A stretch of DNA of 13,934 nucleotides from Conidiobolus incongruus B7586. Its lineage: Eukaryota; Entomophthoromycota; Entomophthoromycetes; Entomophthorales; Conidiobolaceae. Below, in pieces: positions 9,813 through 13,934 of the stretch. A program made the position numbers and the translations under genes. Within the stretch, counting starts at the first letter, position 1, and each line of letters begins with the position of its first letter. The DNA lies in NCBI GenBank assembly GCA_000697335.1, contig JNEM01012907.1, positions 1 through 13,934 on the forward strand, read 5' to 3'. A model generated the notes under the pieces. It was given only the letters and a program-made list of their open reading frames with translations. It had not been told where the DNA came from and did not search any database.

Positions 9813-11096
9813 ATGTCAACCAAAACTGATGCGAACAGCACAACAAAAAGGTCACTAGAGTACGATGAAAATTCAAAACCAGACAATAAACAAACAATAT
9901 CTATGGCTGAAGCTAATAAACAAGTGATAAAAATATCTAAGAGTTTATTCAACTTTGAACCTATCGAATATAATTTAAAATTTGTATCCGATTTCATCTT
10001 TAAATATTTGGATAGACCTAATTTAGAAGTAATATCAAAACTATCTATCTTATATTTATTTATTTATACTATTTTTAGATTGAAGCTAAATTAGGTATTA
10101 TTATCGATAAAGAAACAAGACAGAGAATCCGATTTCCTACTATGAGTGAAGTTGGTAAATTTAATAATAAAATATCTGTGTTAAATATCATTATAATAAA
10201 TCAATTTTTTAATTTATATAGTTTTAACAGATGATTTTAATGGTAGAATAAGATTTGAATCAAATATGACAGAAGTAATATATATCTTTAATTAAATGAT
10301 TTTTTATTTATGTAAGATCAGTTTCAACATAGACATTTTAATCAATTGTTAAATTATCAAGTGGAACAATCTAGAAATGAAAATTATAAAGTTAACCATA
10401 TTAATGTATCAATCTATTATTCAATATTAATAATTGTTAGGGAACACCTATTACATATGAACATTTGAGGCAGACTGATTCTTTCTATACTACTGAAAAA
10501 AGAGAAAGAATTAGAGTAACAACTGATCAAAAGACAAAACAAGTAATTTCTAATTTAAATATAACATTTATCAATTACTAAATTTTGTGATGTATAGATC
10601 ATACCTGGTGGCATTATCACAAAATCTAGAATTGCTGATTTAAATATCCATTCTCCAGCAACTAAATTAGATTTTAGAATTTCTTTGAATACTGAAGCAC
10701 CAGGTAATTTATTTTATCACTATTATTATTGTAACGTTTTCATGAATTAATTGTTTCATATAGTGAGAGAAAAGCCTTCCGGTACGCCTCAAAATACTCG
10801 ACACAAGGATCGATTAAGTTACACTCACGAATTAATTAAAGTTGATTTAACTCAAGTGAAATCTGAAAATGTAATTCAACAAATAATAACCATATAAATT
10901 TTACTAATTTATCTTTTAATAGGGTTATAACCAACCTTCTAAGGATGTGATGCACGAATTAGAAATCGAATTCTTAAACACTAATGAATTAGTCAGACAA
11001 AAGCAATTAATTCAGTCGAATTTACCCAATCAATATTTAAATATTGTTCAAAATTTTTTAAATAATATTAGATTATTATCTCAGAAATCTATTTAA
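9813..11096 (+). CDS. mRNA 5'-triphosphatase, Cet1/Pct1 type (mRNA capping enzyme beta subunit), 8 exons
   Basis: This enzyme removes the gamma phosphate from the 5' end of nascent pre-mRNA, the first step of capping in the nucleus. The exons are 9813-10028, 10079-10154, 10222-10274, 10322-10405, 10441-10542, 10598-10703, 10764-10870 and 10923-11096, giving 305 aa. The tunnel-fold motifs are present: first strand LEIEAKLG with metal ligands E72 and E74 (split by intron 1), RERIRVTTD (164-172), KSRIADLNIHSP (186-197), DFRISLN (202-208), HKDRLSY and the last strand ELEIEF with E260, E262 and E264. Its size is close to fission yeast Pct1 (about 300 aa) and much shorter than budding yeast Cet1, so it lacks Cet1's long N-terminal arm and its guanylyltransferase-binding segment. 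The start is the first ATG, in an A-rich context (AAAAAAATG). One junction is uncertain: intron 4 is 35 nt with donor GTATCA, or 50 nt with donor GTTAAC at 10391, which would drop five residues (VNHIN). The gene is tail to tail with UTP23. Confidence 0.93.
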
Positions 11097-11101
11097 AATT
11101 T

Positions 11102-11107
11102 AATAAA
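11102..11107 (+). promoter_or_regulatory. AATAAA polyadenylation signal of the RNA triphosphatase gene
   Basis: AATAAA begins six bases after the TAA at 11094-11096 and lies in the 44-base gap before the UTP23 stop codon. In AT-rich DNA such a hexamer can arise by chance, but its place right after the stop is suitable. Cleavage downstream of it would put the transcript end inside the UTP23 gene on the other strand. Confidence 0.4.
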
Positions 11108-11140
11108 ATGTCTTTTGAATGGTGATTTTTTGGTTAGTGA

Positions 11141-12119
11141 TTATTTGTCATTGTCAATGGATTTGGCTTCTGTGGAGGATTTTTTGTGTTTTCTCTTGCG
11201 CTTTTTGGGATTGGGAGTTATTGATTGGTTAGAGTTTTCAGTGGGAGTAGTTGAGGATTGACCGTTTGGATTTGATGCAGTTTGAGATGGATTAGCTCTA
11301 GGAGTGGGGGCAGGAGGATTAGGTTTAGATTTCTTCTTAACCGACAAAGGATTAGGACCCTTAGCCTTCTTCTTTTTAGGCAAAAACCGTTGTTCTTCTT
11401 GATTCACCTTCAACTCAAATTTCTTTTCCATAAACTTCAACTCAGCATTATTCACCGAGCTCTTTTTCTTTTCCTGATCGTTTAATTTGTCTTTGGTTAA
11501 TTGATTCAAAGGGGCCATAATTAAAATGCCTTTGAAAATTGAGAAGGATGGCGTTCCAACGCAATTGGATTGAATTTCACTATTTAATTCTTGATCACTA
11601 CTTAATATAATATATTTGGATGGGTTATTCTTTTCTATAAATGATAAAATCAACATCATTAAGTATATCACATAATTTTTTTTTCAAATTTACCTATTTG
11701 AGCTAAAATACAATCTTTTGAACTAGTTTTGGGATGGTTACACTTTCTATTAAATAATTTTAAAGTTTTATAAGTTTCGTTAAATTTGTTGAATAATTTT
11801 AATTTTTTTAATTCAGAAGAGATACAACTTGAGCTAACTGAAAAGGGATTAATTTATATGAATTAGAGTTGAATTTTTAATTATTACTTAATTTAAAATG
11901 ACTCCCAATAATTTCTTCCATTCTATCTTTTAAATTGATTTTCATATTTAGACAATTCTCAATAAATTGTGGTTCAACTAAAAACAAAATCAATTAATAT
12001 AAATTTTGTGATATGACAATGCTATGATTACCCAATAATTTATATGGTGACTTAAAATTGAGTGCGGTTTGATAGATATTAAACTCTTTTTTGTATCCTT
12101 TAATTCTTTTTGCTTTCAT
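11141..12119 (-). CDS. UTP23: rRNA-processing protein Utp23, 4 exons
   Basis: Utp23 is a nucleolar PIN-domain protein of the small-subunit processome and is needed for early 18S rRNA processing and release of snR30. The exons on the minus strand are 12119-12032, 11977-11888, 11837-11694 and 11634-11141. The phases agree, the introns are 54, 50 and 59 nt with GTAA donors, and the product is 271 aa (yeast Utp23 is about 254). The N-terminus MKAKRIKGYKKEFNIYQ and YKLLVEPQFIENC match the start of the family. The CCHC zinc site is visible as C64, C92, H94 and C102 in RKCNHPKTSSKDC. YIILSSDQELN (115-125) and MAPLNQLT fit the end of the PIN fold. The diagnostic GPNPLSVKKK sits at 200-209, followed by a Pro/Asn/Ser/Thr-rich linker and a basic tail KKRKRKHKK (251-259), probably for nucleolar targeting or RNA contact. 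As in other Utp23 proteins the PIN site looks non-catalytic, but this rests on family knowledge. Confidence 0.93.
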
Positions 12120-12406
12120 CTTAAATCATTAATAAAGTCAGTGAACTTGAGATAAAAATGCATTTATATAAATTTCATTGAGTTACATGATTATGGGATA
12201 TCCCTTCATATTGATTATTCAAATTTGTATTTTGAAAAAATAATAGTGTGGATTTAAAAAAATATATAATGAACTATAATAAATTAGTTTTTAAAGTTTG
12301 TATATTAATTTTTGTTTAATAACAGTAAATAATTATATTTGAAAAATCTTAACTAATTCCAATTCTGATTGATTAGAATTTTAACTAGTGATAAATTTCA
12401 ATCAAT
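12120..12406. other. UTP23 promoter region
   Basis: AT-rich sequence upstream of the UTP23 start codon. I see no clear TATA element or other motif that stands out from the base composition. Confidence 0.4.
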
Positions 12407-12601
12407 ATGAGTAACTCTGTTAGTGATAACTATTTTTTTAAAAAATCAAAATTTATTTTTGACTTTGTCGGGTTTTTAGATTTAATATTAAGTATATTTT
12501 TGTCAACCTATTGTATTGATATCAATAATCAAAATATAGAAATAAATTATTACATATTTCTTAATGAAAATTATAATCGAATTTCTTACTCTCTGTGTTA
12601 A
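12407..12601 (+). CDS. Doubtful small ORF with hydrophobic segment
   Basis: An ATG opens 64 codons beginning MSNSVSDNYFFKK, with one hydrophobic run (about residues 17-33) that could span a membrane. The residue mix (I, N, F, S, Y, L) is what random AT-rich DNA would give. With stop codons near one in ten at this base composition, a few ORFs of this length are expected by chance in 14 kb. A second open stretch in another frame follows at 12642-12800. The two could be exons of one gene, but the only joining sites (GTGTTA donor, TTGAG acceptor) are poor. No family is recognised. Confidence 0.15.
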   Translation: MSNSVSDNYFFKKSKFIFDFVGFLDLILSIFLSTYCIDINNQNIEINYYIFLNENYNRISYSLC

Positions 12602-12641
12602 GATAATCGATTGAAAAAATTTCTTAATTGATACACCTTAA

Positions 12642-12800
12642 TTAAAATCACTAATATTGAGTAATCTCTATCAAATATCTAATCAGAATTATAATTTATA
12701 TGAAATTCAAATATTGAAATCAATTTATATTTCTTTATTATCAATTGAACAAGATATTACTTTCAATAGTTTAAAATATCATAAAAATCTATTATCTTAA
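12642..12800 (+). CDS. Doubtful open stretch, possible exon
   Basis: This stretch has 52 codons without a stop and reads ...NLYEIQILKSIYISLLSIEQ... before a TAA. It has no in-frame ATG near its start, so if real it would be a downstream exon, for instance after the CAG at 12692-12694. Composition alone could explain it. Confidence 0.12.
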   Translation, partial: LKSLILSNLYQISNQNYNLYEIQILKSIYISLLSIEQDITFNSLKYHKNLLS

Positions 12801-13934
12801 AAATATTAGAATAATTAAATTTATTAATAAATTATAAATATTATAAAATATAATTTATTGGTATATTACTAAAAAAATTAAGTTATAACATAATTTTAAA
12901 ATTTGATATAATTGTTAATATATGAAATATATGAGTAAAAAAATAATATAGAATTAATACTCGCTTTTATTATCAATTACTCTTTAATATATTTTATTAA
13001 GTTTCTAATATTTAAAATAAATTCTCTCTTTATTAAAAACTAATATTTAATATTTTATAAATTAAATAAATTTGTTGCAAGGATTGTTTTTTTATGAACA
13101 TATTGTTTAATTACCCAAAGCAATTATAGTCATTTAGCTTATAATATAGTGATTATACTAGATATGGTAATTTTTTTAAATTATTTATATTAATTAATTT
13201 TAATTACTTTAGATATATATATTTTAAAATTATTATACAAAATAATAGATTTTTTTATTTAATAATAAAAATACTAATTAAAGATTATATTTTTAAAAAA
13301 AGCAATATAAAACTGGTTATTAATTTATTTATCTAAGAATAAGATAAGAAAATTTATACTATTATTATCCATCATAATAACTAATATTTGCTTAACAAAA
13401 TATTGTTTATGAAAATTTATAAAGGAATATTTTAAGTTAATATTTAGTTTTATTTTTTAAAAAAAAAGAATTATATAAAATAATTTATTACAAAAACCTT
13501 TGCTTTTAGCTATTTCATAATAAGTTTATTTATCTATAGCTATTAGAGTTTTTTTCTAAGCTTTTGTTTAATTGAAAGGTATTTTATATTTTTATTGATT
13601 AAACCTAGTTTAAACTTTAATATATATAAAAATCTTATATAATTAATATTAAATCATTTAAATAACTTTTTAGCTAAAAAAGATATTTTTCAATATAATA
13701 TTTTATTTTATTAATAAATAAAAAAAATAATAATATATATTGGTTTTTTATTGATAAATTAATATTAAAAAATATCTTGTTTAGTTCTATAATTATAAGT
13801 CTATTAATAAATGATAATTTTAAATAAAACGTTATTTTTATTAGTTATTTACAAATATCCAGTGATTTTAAAAGGTTTATTGTTAAGTTCTAATAATATT
13901 TAAATAACAGACTTAATGGTAATTATTATTTAAT
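12801..13934. other. AT-rich desert, no gene seen
   Basis: Low-complexity A+T sequence with stops in all frames. I see no RNA gene, repeat unit or reading frame that I can support. Confidence 0.65.

Noticed and set aside
9797-9997. 66-codon minus-strand ORF
   Set aside because: It lies fully across exon 1 of the RNA triphosphatase on the opposite strand, whose motifs and splice phases are convincing. It is a shadow frame.
10079-10094. End of the RNA triphosphatase at the stop after FRLKLN
   Set aside because: That frame reads through intron 1. Splicing at 10029-10078 gives the conserved LEIEAKLG strand instead.
11282-11485. 67-codon plus-strand ORF rich in Arg, Leu and Phe
   Set aside because: It is the reverse reading of the basic, Lys/Pro-rich C-terminal part of UTP23. 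No independent evidence supports it.
11635-11671. Start of UTP23 at the in-frame ATG giving MIYLMMLILSFIE
   Set aside because: These codons are the translation of an intron. Splicing GTAAAT (11693) to TAG (11635) restores the conserved zinc-site segment in phase.
1-13934. CRISPR array, rRNA genes, telomere repeats or a replication origin
   Set aside because: There are no regularly spaced repeats, no rRNA-like stretch and no telomere-like tandem units. AT-rich origin-like runs are everywhere and mean nothing alone.

Overview
This window looks like nuclear DNA of a fungus with a very AT-rich genome, roughly 80% or more A+T by eye. The protein genes are fungal in kind: a metal-dependent RNA 5'-triphosphatase of the Cet1/Pct1 type, the rRNA-processing protein Utp23, and a YANK (STK32-like) AGC kinase. 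Sixteen short spliceosomal introns, almost all 47-67 nt, make a budding yeast unlikely. A lineage with AT-rich deserts and many small introns, such as one of the early-diverging fungi, fits, but I cannot name the genus.

Layout: 1-1190 is desert. At 1193-1912 (minus) lies a coding-like tract with one clean open stretch (1343-1699); I treat it as a broken gene of unknown family. 1913-4020 is desert with one GC-richer patch (3240-3540). 4020-5655 (plus) is a second, heavily decayed coding-like tract. A tRNA-Glu(UUC) gene sits at 5975-6046 (minus). The YANK-type kinase occupies 6417-8098 (minus, seven exons). The interval 8262-8766 (plus) holds coding-like pieces bounded by splice-like sites and may be a small unannotated gene. 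The RNA triphosphatase runs from 9813 to 11096 (plus, eight exons), and UTP23 from 11141 to 12119 (minus, four exons), tail to tail with it. 12407-12800 has two short ORFs of doubtful status, and the rest is desert.

The three spliced genes are ordinary housekeeping or signalling genes: the triphosphatase carries out the first step of mRNA capping, Utp23 works in early 40S ribosome assembly, and the kinase is a possible signalling protein. They share no pathway. The most interesting points are the kinase's arginine in place of the usual ATP-anchoring lysine, the possible hidden small gene upstream of it, and the two unclassified coding fossils. I found no CRISPR array, no intact mobile element and no clearly new multi-gene system.
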